Notes: generated by a model not told the origin, from the sequence alone. Positions 1 through 11,995 are shown, counted from the first letter of the stretch. The stretch is DNA of 64,000 bases from Atrina japonica (GCA_030159075.1 BROG01000635.1:293501-357500), one strand, 5' to 3'. Program-made: numbers and translations.

Positions 1-541
1 AACGACGGGGAAATGTAATTAGACAACATTTTTAGAGTTATTAATGAATAGAAAGAAACTAAGTTATTTTGTAATACATTCATGCCAAAATGCATTACGA
101 TTTTTCTCTATACATTTGACTAGAAAGCCCAAGTTACGAATGTTTATTTGTATATATACTGACGTGCATAACGGGCTAACTCCCCGACTATAAAATAACA
201 AGTACAATGACACTACAGCAGCTGTAATGTACATTTCACCACAACAACGTTACAAACAGATGTGGATTACCAAATTGAATAATTTGTCTTCCCTCTGCGA
301 ATTTCGTACAATAAATAAACTTTATGTATTTTTAAATGGAAAATAATGAATAATTTTGGGGCTGACACGTGATATAGTTTTTCTGATTCAGCATACTTCA
401 CATACTTCCTATATTGCGAGTACTGCAGTGTCAACGCGGCTTTAGAATATTTAAAAGAATATTAGCACGTGTTTTGATCTTGGTACCCGTGTAATAGATG
501 AACGCATTTAAGATAACCCTTAGTGTATATTCAATCATTTC

Positions 542-585
<44 letters not shown>

Positions 586-623
586 GAGAAAAACATTTGG
601 ATGATGAAGAGAAAAACATTTGG

Positions 624-666
<43 letters not shown>

Positions 667-1717
667 AAAATTGACGTCAGAATAGAAAATTTATACTTTG
701 ACGTCACACTTTAAACAAATTCATTTTTATTACCAAACTGACAATATTGCTTCCAGAAGCTGTAATGTAGAGAAAATTAAACCCTGTATATGTATTTCAG
801 TTTCCTTTTTGCATCCATTCAGTAGCAAATCCTACTTTCATTTATATAAGTGATTAAATAAGATAAATGATGCCTTACTTAAAAGGTAGATAAGCACACA
901 TAGAAAATAAGTTTTGACGCCAATAATTTGGGTTATTTCTCACTTTTCAAGAAAGATTGTTAACTTTGTAAACACTACTCAAAACCATTTATCTTGTCCA
1001 ATGTGGTTAAATGTTTGCCAATATATCTATCGTATTTTTGCTTCTTTTTTGTAAATAACTACTACGTTCATGCATGCATATAATTCATCTCCGGATGTGT
1101 AGTCAAAATAGTGAAGAAAGGAGAACTTTAAGTTTCAGTGCCAATGAGTGATGTTGGTTTATTGCACTTATAGTTTACCGTTTACCGAGGAACACGTGAT
1201 ATATTGCTCAATGGGACATTTACTATAATAGTTAGAAATTTGGTAGATAAGCATTGACATTTAGAAACAACTTTCGATTTTTTTAGCTTTAGAGGAATTG
1301 TTTTAAATTAAGATAAAATTCATACCAAATAGTATATAAACATGATATATGATATAAAGAGATCTTCATATAGATAACAGACCTACAGTGATAAATCTTC
1401 TTTAAAAAGTCGTAAGCAGCGATCTGAAATTATTCTAACCTGAATAGATAAATATACCGGACATGACACATAAAAACATTTTTCTTTGGCGATGTACTCA
1501 GGGTTATTCAAATTAAGACACAAATTGTTGTGATCAGTGATGGTATGTCAACTTAAAATTGTTTTTGCAAATCTCTGCCAATCTATTATGACTAATTATG
1601 GATGCATTTGGGTTAAACTGAATTCCCTTGGTACTGAATCTTGCTGGCAAACATCTGACATTTTACCGCCGCTAATGATGTCATATAATAGTTAGCATAC
1701 AATGTCAAGAATATAAA
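1..1717. other. AT-rich non-coding stretch
   Basis: No gene, splice-site pair or RNA gene could be supported here. It holds a short (ATG)n tract, a (CT)n tract and scattered chance reading frames. Two TGACGTCA-like palindromic cores lie near 673 and 699, which could be CREB-type sites but have no nearby gene to act on. Confidence 0.5.
541..664. repeat. (ATG)n and (CT)n microsatellites
   Basis: An uninterrupted ATG run of about 14 copies (541-582) is followed by a 22-bp direct duplication of the GATGAAGAGAAAAACATTTG block, then a (CT)n run (625-664). Polyhistidine and polyaspartate frames across it are products of the repeat, not genes. Confidence 0.9.
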
Positions 1718-1955
1718 AACATCTCATATACCAAAGTATAAAACTTTAAGATGTCCAGGATATAGATTCAAAGTTGGTAAAAAAAATGGACAAGCACGGA
1801 CCTCTGGAAACCAAGAGGTGGGATCAGGTGCCATGGAATAGTAAGCATCCCATGTCGACCGATCACACCCGCCGTAAGTCCACAGTCAAATAAAAATGAA
1901 ATACGTAATCAACGAAACCTCGTCACAATTGGTACAGACGTCTCACCAACCACCA
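1718..1955 (-). mobile_element. Lone 3' end of RT-family retroelement
   Basis: Read on the - strand it carries the hallmark block of this window's main retroelement family: ACTGTGGACTTACGGCGGGT, then a GTCGAC-containing segment, GATGCTTACT, a GGCACCTGATCCCACCTC block and CAGAGGTCCGTGCTTGTCC. The same block follows reverse-transcriptase remnants elsewhere in the window (44.5 kb and 60 kb), which identifies it as the element's 3' terminal region. No coding part remains here. Confidence 0.7.
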
Positions 1956-2814
1956 ACATATCATGTCCACCGACATATTCATTGTACATTACTTAATGGG
2001 AAAGTGTCAACAATAAGCCGAAAATGATCGTAAAATAATGTTCATAAGTAGAATGTCAGTCACTGCGTGCATTACATGTGATGTAGCTAAACTCGAAGTA
2101 GTTACGTTATATGATTTCTTTCCATAATAAAATTGACTTGTATACACTTAAATTAAAGCCAGAAAAAACCGAAAACATTCATAAATATTTTCAAAATATT
2201 TGCTACTATCAACAGTTTTGATGAATGTGTAACACAAATATCATGCGTCAAATTTTGTCGACAAAATTGGAAATTTGTCTTAAAAGAAAATCTGTATTTT
2301 CTCATTAATAAAATTATTTATGTCATTTGACTCAGAATTAAAACGTTTTAGATATTAGAATTGCCAAGATAACTATAAAATCACATTATGAACTACTTTA
2401 GTGCTGAAATTACTGCCGTGCATCTATTTCATTGTCGGTTTCTTGTATGCTTGTATTACTGAAGTATTTTGTTAAATTAATTTTTATTTTACGGGAAACA
2501 TCACTAACTATATAAAGAGATTGACTTTCCAAGGTACCTTACTCAACGTCATGTTCTGGAGGTTCGTATTTGTCCAATATTCAATATATTCGTTTACTGT
2601 CTTTTGACCTCTTGACGATTAATATGTTGGTATCTTTAAGGTTATCGCAACTTATAGCAGTTTGGAGTACCATCCGATTCACCTATGACCTTCATTTGTC
2701 AAATCAGAATATTATTTTGCTGCATTGCATATCGGTAACATCTAAATACAAATTTCCACATACATGAGTATACATAAGAATATCATTGATTATCAGACTT
2801 AAAGGGGATTATTT

Positions 2815-3055
2815 GGTCTTAAATGTGACTGAATGGTTAGAGCATCATGCTTTAAGCTACGAAGTCTCTCGCTTCTAATCAGCTCGGATGCGACCCCCTC
2901 CCACTCTTGAACTGATATTATGTGAAAGTTTAAGATTTTACTTGCGGCATGCCGGTGGCATCTTCTTGGGTACATTGTAATCGAATTCTCTCCCTCTCCT
3001 TTCCCCATTGAAAGAAATGGCCACCACAATATGACTTCAAAATTGATGATAAGTT
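2815..3055 (+). mobile_element. SINE family B copy
   Basis: A tRNA-like head (TGGTTAGAGCATC, then TCTCGCTTCTAATCAGCTCGG) is followed by a body with GTGAAAGTTTAAGATTTTAC, TTGCGGCATGCCGGTGG and GGGTACATTGTAATCG. The same ordered blocks recur near 10.8, 12.5, 55.9 and 58.0 kb, so this is a dispersed family. The reading frames inside it are not genes. Confidence 0.7.
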
Positions 3056-3112
3056 CAAATCTAAAAGGTTTATTCGCATGATAACTGATTATCAGTTATA
3101 ATTTTTGTACAG

Positions 3113-3244
3113 ATAGTCCAATGGCTAATTATGTGTTTTCCCCCTGGGGGGACTTTTGGAGGTTATATATTTCTGAAAGTTTATCAAAATGCAACAAAAT
3201 GAAACATATTAGCACTCTGGGAGTATGGGCGTTTAGGAGTTTGG
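3113..3244 (+). CDS. Candidate exon, phase 1-1, unrecognised
   Basis: A possible exon of 44 codons lies between a pyrimidine-rich acceptor (ATTTTTGTACAG) and a donor GG|GTAAAA. Length is a multiple of three and both boundaries are phase 1, which would let it join the Ig-domain gene downstream. The translation contains SPMANYVF and WGDFWRLYIS, with one cysteine and no known domain. The frame stays open past the donor until it runs into a SINE. Splice motifs of this quality arise by chance in AT-rich DNA, so this is a weak call without transcript support. Confidence 0.18.
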
Positions 3245-3335
3245 GTAAAAACCATAGTAAATTAACAAAAATCGCTGAAAACTGGAAAACCTCAATTAAT
3301 CCTTCATTTATGGTCCTGTTTGCTTATTTGTTCTG

Positions 3336-3556
3336 TTTGTTTATTGTTGTTTAACGTCCCACTCAAGAATATTTCACTCATATGGAGACTTCACCAAATG
3401 CCGGTGAAGGACTTCAAATTTTGGCCTATGCTCGGCACGTACGGCCAACCTTTAACGTGCAGACACCTATTGTGACACGAGACTTCAGTTCTTACTGTTT
3501 CCTCCGAAGGACAGGAAACCAACCTGGGCTCAATTCATGACATCACGAGCGCGTCT
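3336..3556 (-). mobile_element. SINE family A copy (reverse)
   Basis: On the - strand it reads through the central domain of the family: TCCTTCGGAGGAAACAG, GTGTCACAATAGGTGTCTGC, ACGTTAAAGGTTGG, GCCGAGCATAGGCC, TTCACCGGCATTTGG, CTCCATATGAGTGAAA and GAGTGGGACGTTAAACAACA, ending in a CAAACA-rich tail at the low-coordinate end. A near-complete + copy lies at 49.6 kb. The tRNA-like head is poorly preserved. Confidence 0.8.
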
Positions 3557-3920
3557 CTGTTTGCAGTGAAAGTACTTGTTGTATCTTTTTAAATGATAAG
3601 TATCGACCCATTAAACAACCATTATTTATCAAATTTGGCGTTTTGGGGTAAAAAATAAATTTTGTAAACAGAAACCTGTGAAAAAAAGTACTGTACTTTA
3701 GACTACAACATAATATATTCTGATGTGGGAACAGAAGTATATAAAGAAGATGCATTGTTATTCTTTGTGTTGAACAGCAAATTTAAATATTCTCTTAGTC
3801 TGCCAATTATTTTGAGTATCTTGAACTTTGCAATTAAATAAATGAAACGATGCGGAAAGAGACAGATAGGATTTTCTATAGTATTACTAAGCAACCCGTC
3901 AAAAAATATTATGTCAAGTG

Positions 3921-3923
<3 letters not shown>

Positions 3924-3960
<37 letters not shown>

Positions 3961-3967
3961 CGATCGA

Positions 3968-3999
<32 letters not shown>

Positions 4000-4005
4000 G
4001 ATCGA
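3924..4005. repeat. (CT)n microsatellite with GATC blocks
   Basis: Two CT runs are separated by a CGATCGATCGAT block, with a second CGATCGA at the far end. It lies about 65 bases upstream of the acceptor of the 4070 exon, within the presumed intron. Confidence 0.9.
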
Positions 4006-4069
4006 CATAAATACATCTGATTTGTTTTAATTTGGATTGCACTTAATCAGATTTTTTTTTTATTTTTAG

Positions 4070-4093
4070 ATACTCCAGTTAAAGTGGATCCAG
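4070..4093 (+). CDS. Short exon before the Ig-domain exon
   Basis: This is an 8-codon micro-exon behind a strong polypyrimidine acceptor (a run of T ending TTTTTAG) and followed by a good donor (CCAG|GTATGTT). It is 24 nt, phase 1 on both sides, and reads (D/N)TPVKVDP. Joined in phase to the 7463 exon it gives PVKVDP-VIKIKGTEFVN, which has the look of the first strand of an immunoglobulin-like domain. This fit with the next exon is the main support, since a 24-nt exon has little statistical weight alone. The first exon with the start codon and signal peptide was not found and may lie outside the window. Confidence 0.42.
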
Positions 4094-4100
4094 GTATGTT

Positions 4101-4202
4101 TGCATTATATGTCTGCGTTATATGTCTGCGTTATATGTCTGCGTTATATGTCTGCGTTATATGTCCGCGTTCTATGTCTGCGTTACATGTCTGCATTATA
4201 TT
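4101..4202. repeat. 13-bp minisatellite beside a splice donor
   Basis: About seven copies of GCGTTATATGTCT with a few point differences begin within ten bases of the donor of the preceding candidate exon. The cysteine-rich reading frame across it is simply the translated repeat. Confidence 0.85.
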
Positions 4203-4539
4203 TTTTTCCTTTGCTGTATGTATGAAACTGATCACTGCTCCATTTCACCATGATTATGATACTTCCTTCGAATAACTAAGATACAAATAAATAAACGTAT
4301 TGGGAAAAGATATGTGTTTGAAGTCTACAATTGTGTACATGTAGTATATCATGAAAAGTTTCACGTCTAAAAATTTCCCCATAAGGAATAAGATTCAATT
4401 TTCTGTTTTGTCTGAAAATGTTCGGAAACTGGAAATTCTTTACACGGTAACATTTCATTTGTAGTAAGTTAACTAAATTATTAAAGTTAGGAATTTAATG
4501 ACCGCAAAATTGAAAGATCATGGATATTCACTCACTAAA

Positions 4540-4608
4540 CAGACAGACAGATAGACGGACAGACAGACAAACAGACATACAGATAGATAGATAGATAGAT
4601 AGATAGAC

Positions 4609-4680
<72 letters not shown>

Positions 4681-4740
4681 GGATGGATGGATGGATGGAT
4701 GGATGGATGGGTGGACGGACGGACAGATAGATAGATAGAA
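4540..4740. repeat. GATA/GACA/GGAT compound microsatellite
   Basis: Tetranucleotide blocks run in order: GACA-rich, a long (GATA)n, (GGAT)n, then a GGAC and GATA end. The gradual change of motif indicates slippage with point mutation. Confidence 0.9.
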
Positions 4741-4744
4741 AGAC

Positions 4745-5980
4745 TAATCGATTAACTTATTTACTGATATGATTGTCTCCATTATTTTTTTAAACGACAA
4801 ACAAGGTTTTCACTTATGTAATGCTATATATATTATAAGAAATCTCTTAGTCATCGCTCATACTCTTTTTCGAATTATAAATTGATAATCAAACACGCGA
4901 AATCGATAGCAATCGAATTTATAACAGTTCTCATTTTTATAAATATGTATGAAATATTTCAAAATATGAATTTGATCAAGTGTCCTTAATGTCGCCAAGT
5001 TGCAAAATGTTTATGAATATAAAATCCACCTTGTACGACATTTATAATTAAAGACTTTCAACTGGGGTTCCGTTTATCGTTTCTAAGGATAGTGTTCATT
5101 CTTGTACAGGAAATGAAGTGCTTTTTAGAAGTATCTGTTTGACCGTTTTAAATTAAATAACTGGAGAGGTAATACACTTTATCGTAATTATACAAGACAT
5201 TTTAGCATTTGAAAACTTCCAATTTTCGTCGGAGAAATTAATGTTTTATTCACCGTATAAAGGAACAGGTACCCATAATGAAGCGTTTCACAATTAAAGA
5301 TATTCATGATTTTTTTATTAGGAGTGATAGAAAGGTTCCAAATATAAAAATATAACATAAATATTTTTTTCTGTATTATTGTAAGTGATCTTATACACAT
5401 TGGACACTGTTTAATATGCCAGACAATGGCAAACTGCTAATAACAAACAAAAGAAAGAAGTTATTGCTGGATGTCCTTCTTTTTAGTCCTGGCATCAAAG
5501 TTGTCTGTATGTTCATATATAGGTCATGCCACAGACCATATGATAATTGTGGGGGTCAAAACAATTGAAGTGAATGAAACAAAATATTACACCAATAAGC
5601 AGATATCGTCAAATTATAGAACATGCTAAAGACAATTGTGAAAACTTTCAAATGTTAAAGATATAGAAATGATACAACTACCGAGATATCATATCCAAAT
5701 ACATGTGCAGTATAGCATATCGTACTTTTGGAAATATATGTTTGTACAAGTATGATAAGTGACCACTCTATTGAAGCCAAAGCAAAACATTTACATGTAT
5801 AACTGTACGTTTACCTTTGTTTGGTTTCAGAAACATAGCTTTTCACTACTTTAATATTTTGGGCTATAATCATTTATGACATTTCATAACATAATCGAGA
5901 GACATGATATGTATTGTGGTAAAGAAAACAACAAGTATCTATGAAAAGAAAAGAATTACCGAGGTGTAATTTCATACACA
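4745..5980. other. Intron-like AT-rich sequence
   Basis: If the Ig-domain gene model is right, this lies in the intron between the 4070 and 7463 exons. Acceptor-like tracts at about 5486 and 5830 were examined, but the reading frames behind them close at once or the pieces have lengths that would shift the frame. Nothing else was recognised. Confidence 0.45.
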
Positions 5981-5984
5981 TGTA

Positions 5985-6208
5985 TATTTTAACTTCGACA
6001 TATGTGTAGAGATTTTCGATGTTTTTGTAGAGATGAGCCCAAAAGATTATTCGAAACATCGATAAATTTTATTCATAAAAGTTTAATAAATGAATTGCTT
6101 ACAAGAAGCATTCAGTAACAAAATTATTCGGGACTTTGCCAATAGCTCGACACATTGAAAGATGCGCTGTATTGAAGTTCGACTAACCGAACTTTCACTG
6201 TATATACA
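5985..6208 (+). mobile_element. Inverted-repeat DNA transposon relic
   Basis: It shares ordered blocks with the copy at 17.2-17.6 kb (ATTCGAAACATCGA, AACAAAATTATTCGGGACTT, GAAGTTCGACT) and ends in AACCGAACTTTCACTGTA, a terminus of the CAGTG type. No transposase frame is present, so it is a non-autonomous relic. The low-coordinate end is poorly defined. Confidence 0.5.
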
Positions 6209-6209
6209 T

Positions 6210-7462
6210 ATATCATTATAACCACGATAACTCAATATGAAACAATGTCGTGAACGTCAGTATATCAATACCTCAGCCTTGTTTCAGTGTGGCATTTTGA
6301 TGGGAAAATTTATTTTTATTCACCATTTACGAAAACATTCTGTCGTTATTTATATGAGAATGTCATTTTAAATCACTTTTCATAGATATCGTTAAAAAAT
6401 AGAATTTTCCGCCAACATCAGTTTGACACAAAACAGACCTACTCTACTCTGAAAACTATTTTACGTATGCTCACTTTGATGTCAGAGCAGACTGGTGTGT
6501 TGGTAAACAGGCAACCATAATTGTAAAACATCATGACACTATTGGATAATGTAAGGTTTTTAAATGGATGAATATGATGTAAGATTTCAATTAGTTGAAC
6601 AGCAAGACTCACGTGTTGCAAATATTAGCCGATGGTTTTTCTCGCACGTTTCTTTTTTATGAACAAAAATAGAATTGTTAATGAAAGAGTACTCGTCATA
6701 CGATGCTTCTTTATCTCCTAGATTCAATGGGGTGTTTGAATGCATGTGATTTTAACTGTCAACTGGTTTTCATGATAACAATTCAATTTAAACCACTCAA
6801 ATTACGTCATCATTGATTGTTTCCAATAACATTTTATTCATTTTATACTTTTACTTGCGGCAGGCTATCTAAATACTATATAATAGTACAGTATAATGTG
6901 TCAAACCAAAAATAAACCCTTTCACGATAACTGCGTACATACTAAATTCAACTGCGCACAAGAACTTTTGTGTGGCATCAAGCATTTTCGTTATCAAAAC
7001 ATTTCATACCTATGGCAATTAGTGCGCAATTGAAGAGTGCCCTATTAAAGACTAATTATGTCCTGTGTACGATTTGAATTCCATTGGGTATGATTTGTGT
7101 CGAGTGCGGAACGTCTTGTTACCATTTGGAAGTGTTAAGTGTGCAGGTGGGATTAGTAGGAACGGAGTTATCGTGACAGGGTCTATTGACTCTTGTGTAC
7201 CATGGTGTTAGAAACCATACCATTTTGTTCTTAATATTGAGACTGTTTGTTCATCAATTTTTTATTATCATTATAAATATTATAATAGATTGTAGTATAT
7301 AGATTTTCTAAAGTAAAGAGAAAGTGATATAATACAAAGCCAACTAATAAATCTAAATGTATAGCCAAATCCGTCCAAGAGTAACCACTGTAGAAATAGG
7401 GATATGCTAGCTTTTGAAAAATTTACCAAACGAAATATCACTCATATTTCTTTTCTTTTCAG
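6210..7462. other. Intron-like sequence before the Ig exon
   Basis: This is AT-rich and has no recognisable repeat family or conserved frame. It ends in the pyrimidine tract and AG (7461-7462) of the Ig exon. Confidence 0.4.
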
Positions 7463-7780
7463 TGATAAAGATAAAAGGTACGGAATTTGTGAATTTATAT
7501 GAACAAGTAAAATTGACGTGCAATGTTACATTTGCTAATCGAGCACCAGAGCTCATTGATTGGTTCCATGATGGTCACATGATCAGATCCAGTGAGCCTA
7601 AGTGGTTGAATAGAATTCAAATTACACGATATACACCAGAAGTGCCTGGAAATTCATTAATTAGTGAATTGATAATAGAATACAGTGAATTACGAGATGA
7701 TGGGCGATACGTGTGTAGAAGCTGGAACTATGATTTAGATCTGATGGTCACAGATAGTTTTTTCGTAAATGTTTTGAATA
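7463..7780 (+). CDS. Immunoglobulin-like domain exon
   Basis: This single exon of 106 codons encodes a complete Ig-like domain. Counting from the first full codon, the features are the B-strand cysteine at residue 19 (KLTCNVT), the core tryptophan at 33 (DWFHDG) and the F-strand pattern DDGRYVC with the second cysteine at 84. All three lie at normal V/I-set spacing. NVT beside the first cysteine is a possible N-glycosylation site. The acceptor is TTCTTTTCTTTTCAG and the donor AATA|GTAAGT, both strong. The exon is phase 1 at both ends, the classical symmetry of shuffled Ig exons. The domain would act outside the cell in adhesion or recognition, but no ligand can be inferred. The Ig call is secure; the exact family is not. 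Confidence 0.9.
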
Positions 7781-8877
7781 GTAAGTATCTAAAGCTCAGG
7801 TTGCCATACTTCTGAATATATATTCTGTTTTTGCACCGCTTCAACTTTGAAGTGTCCGATGTATGTCTTTGCTGTCGATCAAGCAATAAAATGTTCGATT
7901 TAATACCAAAAAATGTCACAATGTGTAGTGTTCAGACGTTAATTGCAATTTGTTTTGACTTAAATGGACTAGTGACAATCTGGCCTTCAGATATAACTGC
8001 ATTTTATTGCTTGGTCGACGCAAAGATACATCACATACCGTACATCGCTAGGGCTAACCTGGTTGAATCGGCAAAGAAAAATCCGGATCCAAAAACGGAT
8101 TACGTAAGAACTCGAAAATGGTCTATTCCTCTTTTTCTATTGTCGTGAAATTGTCAAGATTTACGGGAATAATGGAATCCATGATAATCAATACAATCTG
8201 TAATTTTCTAGTTTGATTAATCTATGATCTTGATCTAACACTGTATGAACGATGGAAATTACACTTCTGATAGCTCTGTGCAATATATCCACTTTCTGTT
8301 TAATGAAATAATGTTAAATGGTTTCTTGCTCCTAGTGGTATCATATACTTATGTTGGTAGAAATCAAGAGTTCATGATATTTTAATCAATGATAACCGAA
8401 AACATCATCCTCCTTTTGAGTTTTTCTATGATAGTACAGGTTTTATACTGCATGAAAATTTTACTGAAATATGTTTCATAAAGACCAAAATAATACTCCG
8501 GTATTATACCCTCATACTTTAGGAATTGTCTTTGATCTGTGATTTCAAAATAAGAGTAAATAATACCTGTATTCTAAATCCAGTTTGGTTTATATATAAA
8601 TGTTTTAGTTGACCGCAAAAGCACATGCTAGTCATGATATTTCTATATACCTGATAAATAACGTGGCAAAATGGAACCAGAAAATCATACATGTTTGTAA
8701 ATGTTTTATTTGATCTTTGATCATTTATGAAAAATGTCCACTCATTCATGAACTGTTTATTTTACTCCTGTAATCTATTTCATTCCCCTTGTCCTTCAAA
8801 ATCCCAAAGTTCTCATATTTGATATATCACCTACCGATTTAGCAGGAAATCGACATTTATCATCGCTTCTGTTTCAG
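7781..8877. other. Intron with an unexplained open frame
   Basis: This follows the Ig exon donor. A 105-codon frame at 7831-8148 (+) opens with a non-ATG codon and includes MFDLIPKN and DITAFYCLVDAK. It has no flanking splice signals I trust and no recognised domain, so I do not call it a gene. Confidence 0.35.
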
Positions 8878-8991
8878 CTAGCGCAGTGTTTAAACACTGT
8901 GATAATTACACCAGAAATTTTGTACATTTCAGTGATTTCCTAAATCCGTTTTCATGCATTGATTCAGTACTTCATCAATCAAATCCGCTAG
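8878..8991 (+). CDS. Candidate exon, phase 1-1, two cysteines
   Basis: A 114-nt open segment lies between a good acceptor (GCTTCTGTTTCAG) and a fair donor (CTAG|GTAATG). It is a multiple of three and phase 1 at both ends, so it could be included in or skipped from the Ig gene without changing frame. The 38 codons read SAVFKHCDNY and later PFSCIDSV, with no domain recognised. A perfect 16-bp palindrome (CAGTGTTTAAACACTG) lies at its start. It may be an optional exon or chance. Confidence 0.25.
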
Positions 8992-9699
8992 GTAATGAAA
9001 ACAAAAAAATATATCGATTTTTCGCTTAAACATTTAACGTAGCTATTATCTAGGTATTTCGAAAAACAGAAGAGTCCGTAAAACTAAATGGGACAAGGAC
9101 AGTAATTATGTATAGATTATCTCGAGCTTTATAAAGGAATATGTAAATCTCTTTCACAGATTTCTGCTTTAGCTAAAATATATTTGCGTTGAGCTATGAA
9201 TCATGGCAGGTCATAATTACAATAATGAGTTAAGCCTAGTTTATCTCAGTTTTTTTTTTTTTTTGCATACTATGATACCATTTTCTATTTCGGAAGTCTA
9301 CATTATCTTAAATTCAAGCTCAACTGATGAAATTTCTCATTAATCAACATTAACTTAAAAACTAGTTTAATTGAAAAACAAACTAGGATTAACTTCGTCA
9401 AAATAATATCCCGAAGTAATGATAAGAATCAGTTGATCCCAGTTTATCTACAGTAAATATTATTTTACAACACCAACATTATGTTAATTACCAATCACCA
9501 ACTCGCATTAACTGGAGAAAAGCTAGTATTTAAAAGTGACAAAAACTAATTTTAACATAGGGAGGATTATGTGTCACTAAATTATGTTATTATGTTGTGC
9601 CATACCTTATATGTATGACTGATAATTTGAGAAATTCAAGGTCACTAAATTGTGTTTAAGCAATAGAATTAATATATAAAAAACATAAATCATGAGGAG

Positions 9700-10045
9700 G
9701 TTCAGGAGGCGACATACAAATCTGGTAAATATTGGATAGACACGGATTTTTGAAAAAAAACAAGTGGGATCAGGTGTCAAGAAGGAATAAACGCCATCTG
9801 TTAACCGGTCACATCTGTTGCGAGTACACAGCAAGTCCACAGTCAAATTAAAATTAAATAAGTGAGGAATTTAATCATTGCCACAATCGAAAACTCATTG
9901 AAATCTTCACATATTGAAACAGTACTGGCATATTGAATCATCTACGATATATAAACATATACAGGTGAAAAAGGTATATAACTACTTAAATAGGGAAAGG
10001 TGGGGCTAGGAAAACAAACCGAAATCATCACGTTCGTCGTACTAT
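9700..10045 (-). pseudogene. Decayed RT-family element, 3' part
   Basis: On the - strand, 10045-9890 translates with interruptions to a YDERDDFG motif and then MIQYAS and ICEDF. These match the YDKRDDF and MIRYARAC positions of the better copy at 44.6 kb. The element's 3' terminal block follows down to 9700, including the GTGACCGG and CACCTGATCCCAC segments. Stops and frameshifts show it is dead. Confidence 0.6.
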
Positions 10046-10151
10046 TAATACACTCTCACTGTTTGAATTGTGGATATAACATTTAAAACAATGATATGAA
10101 TGAAATAATCTCAATTATTATTGATCTATTAACAATGATATTTTAACAAAT

Positions 10152-10252
<101 letters not shown>

Positions 10253-10774
10253 TGTGTGTATGTTACGATGTTTTATTTGGAATTGCGTTAAACACATTAT
10301 TCTAGATATAAGCGACGATTGATTAGTATTGATTATAACATATAAATATCGTAATGTGAAGTTGAAGATTTACACAGATGTTTTGAGATAAAAAGCATTG
10401 TTAGATATAACGTATCTGGATTTTGAAATTTATATCGCTCAAATAGGAAACTACAAATTTGTACTATCAAATTCAAATGTATAAATATTAACCGGATTTA
10501 GTGTATTATAAGTGTTTGTAAAATTGTTTTCGTGAGAAAAGAAAATTTCCATAAATTAATACCTGTGTTATGGATTTATACCAATACAGAGAAAGTAAAA
10601 ACAAAACTTGTCAAGTATGCTTTACACAGAGACACAGTTTTTAGCCTATTCCTGTGACCTGTGACTTACCTGTTATGTCAATACTCGGCGAAAGAAGTCA
10701 CTGGAACTAGTTTCTCCATCATCATACGGATGCTCGAAACTGTCAATTGACCAATCCACAGTCGAATTGTTCGG

Positions 10775-10995
10775 GTTTTGCGATTTGAATTATGAAGTAT
10801 CTCACTTCTGGTCAGCGCTGGTTCGGACCGCGATGGAACCAAGCTGATTTAGGTGAGACAGTTTCCCAGTTTACTTTGCGGATGGCCGGTGATCTCTTTC
10901 CGCATAGATTGTAACCGGGCTCTATCTCCACCAATAACCACTTGCCATCAGCATATAACTGAAAATTTGTCGAGGATGGCGCTAAACACTAATTA
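10775..10995 (+). mobile_element. SINE family B copy
   Basis: The ordered blocks match the other family B copies: GAAGTATCTCACTTCTGGTC, AGCTGATTTAGGTGAGACAG, TTTCCCAGTTTACTTTGCGG, ATGGCCGGTGATCTC and CATAGATTGTAACCGGG. It ends in TGAAAATTTGTCGAGGATGG and AAACACTAATTAAAAAG. This is the best-preserved 3' part of the family in the window. Confidence 0.7.
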
Positions 10996-11851
10996 AAAAG
11001 AAGTAGAACCCCCCCCCCCCGCTTGCGAGGCGTATGTCTTTATAAACTGAGACAGATAGATAGATAGATAGATTATAATGAAGGAATATGTTTAGACAGA
11101 TTATATGATCATTGCATGTACAAATATTAGATGCAGAATCAATATGCGACCTTTTACGCAATAAAGCAGTTGTTTATATTTCTCTTTTTAAGCGGTATAC
11201 CTTCTGATTTTGGAAGGTTAGGCTTATTCATTTTTACAAGCTTCATTTTTGTGTTTTGGGAAACTCAAAGCAAAGTATTTATAGTTTATGTGAAAGTAAT
11301 AGAATATAAAAAACAGACAAGATTCTGTTTCATCTTAAAATCTTCTAACTGTCCCATAAATCATGTCACGTGTATATTGGATATTCAAAGCTCTGTGCAC
11401 AATAAAATGATTTGAAAGTGAAATTTCAAGGAAGTAAACTAGGTTTATAGCATATATATTTACCTAGACTCAGTTTACTATATCTTTTATTCGATATTCA
11501 AAATAACATTTTTTTTTCAAATATATATTCATAGATACGTGTATCCCCGAATAATAAATTATGCACACAGCATGTTGCTATAATTAATTTGAGTGAAATC
11601 GAAAGTCAGACATTTCATGGATTCTCCAGACACATACTTGTTGCAGAAAATAAAATGAAAACAGATGAAGATGCGTAATTATCTTACCGGGGTCCTAAAC
11701 AGACACCTTTGAACGCAATAGGTCAATGCATTTGACTAGATGAGATTCGAATTCCTCTCCTTTTATGATATATATATCATGGTATATTCGTCTAGCTTTC
11801 TTTTTCTCACATTATCATTATGTTTTATGCTTCTTTTAATATGATCCACAG

Positions 11852-11887
11852 CTGATAGAAACGTCCAAGAACGAGGAATAGGTGATG
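11852..11887 (+). CDS. 12-codon linker exon of the Ig gene
   Basis: A 36-nt exon lies between acceptor ATGATCCACAG and donor GATG|GTAAGAAAG. Both boundaries are phase 1, so it fits between the Ig exon and the terminal exon without a frame change. It reads DRNVQERGIGD, hydrophilic and without cysteine, as expected for a stalk between an Ig domain and a membrane anchor. Micro-exons like this are often alternatively spliced. Support is the strong donor plus phase consistency. Confidence 0.5.
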
Positions 11888-11995
11888 GTAAGAAAGTTTT
11901 ATAATTCTACAACTCTATAAATGCATGTCTCGTTTTTCTCTAGCTGAAAAATATCATCGTTATGTGCAATATGCTACCATTTATATTGACTCAGA

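Noticed and set aside
2509..2600. TATAAA-like box at about 2510 followed by ATGTTCTGGAGG, as a first exon of the Ig gene
   Set aside because: The frame closes after 18 codons and no phase-1 donor occurs before the stop, so it cannot be joined to the known exons.
7831..8148. 105-codon open frame just after the Ig exon
   Set aside because: It has a non-ATG start, no convincing splice sites, no recognised motif, and lies in the presumed intron.
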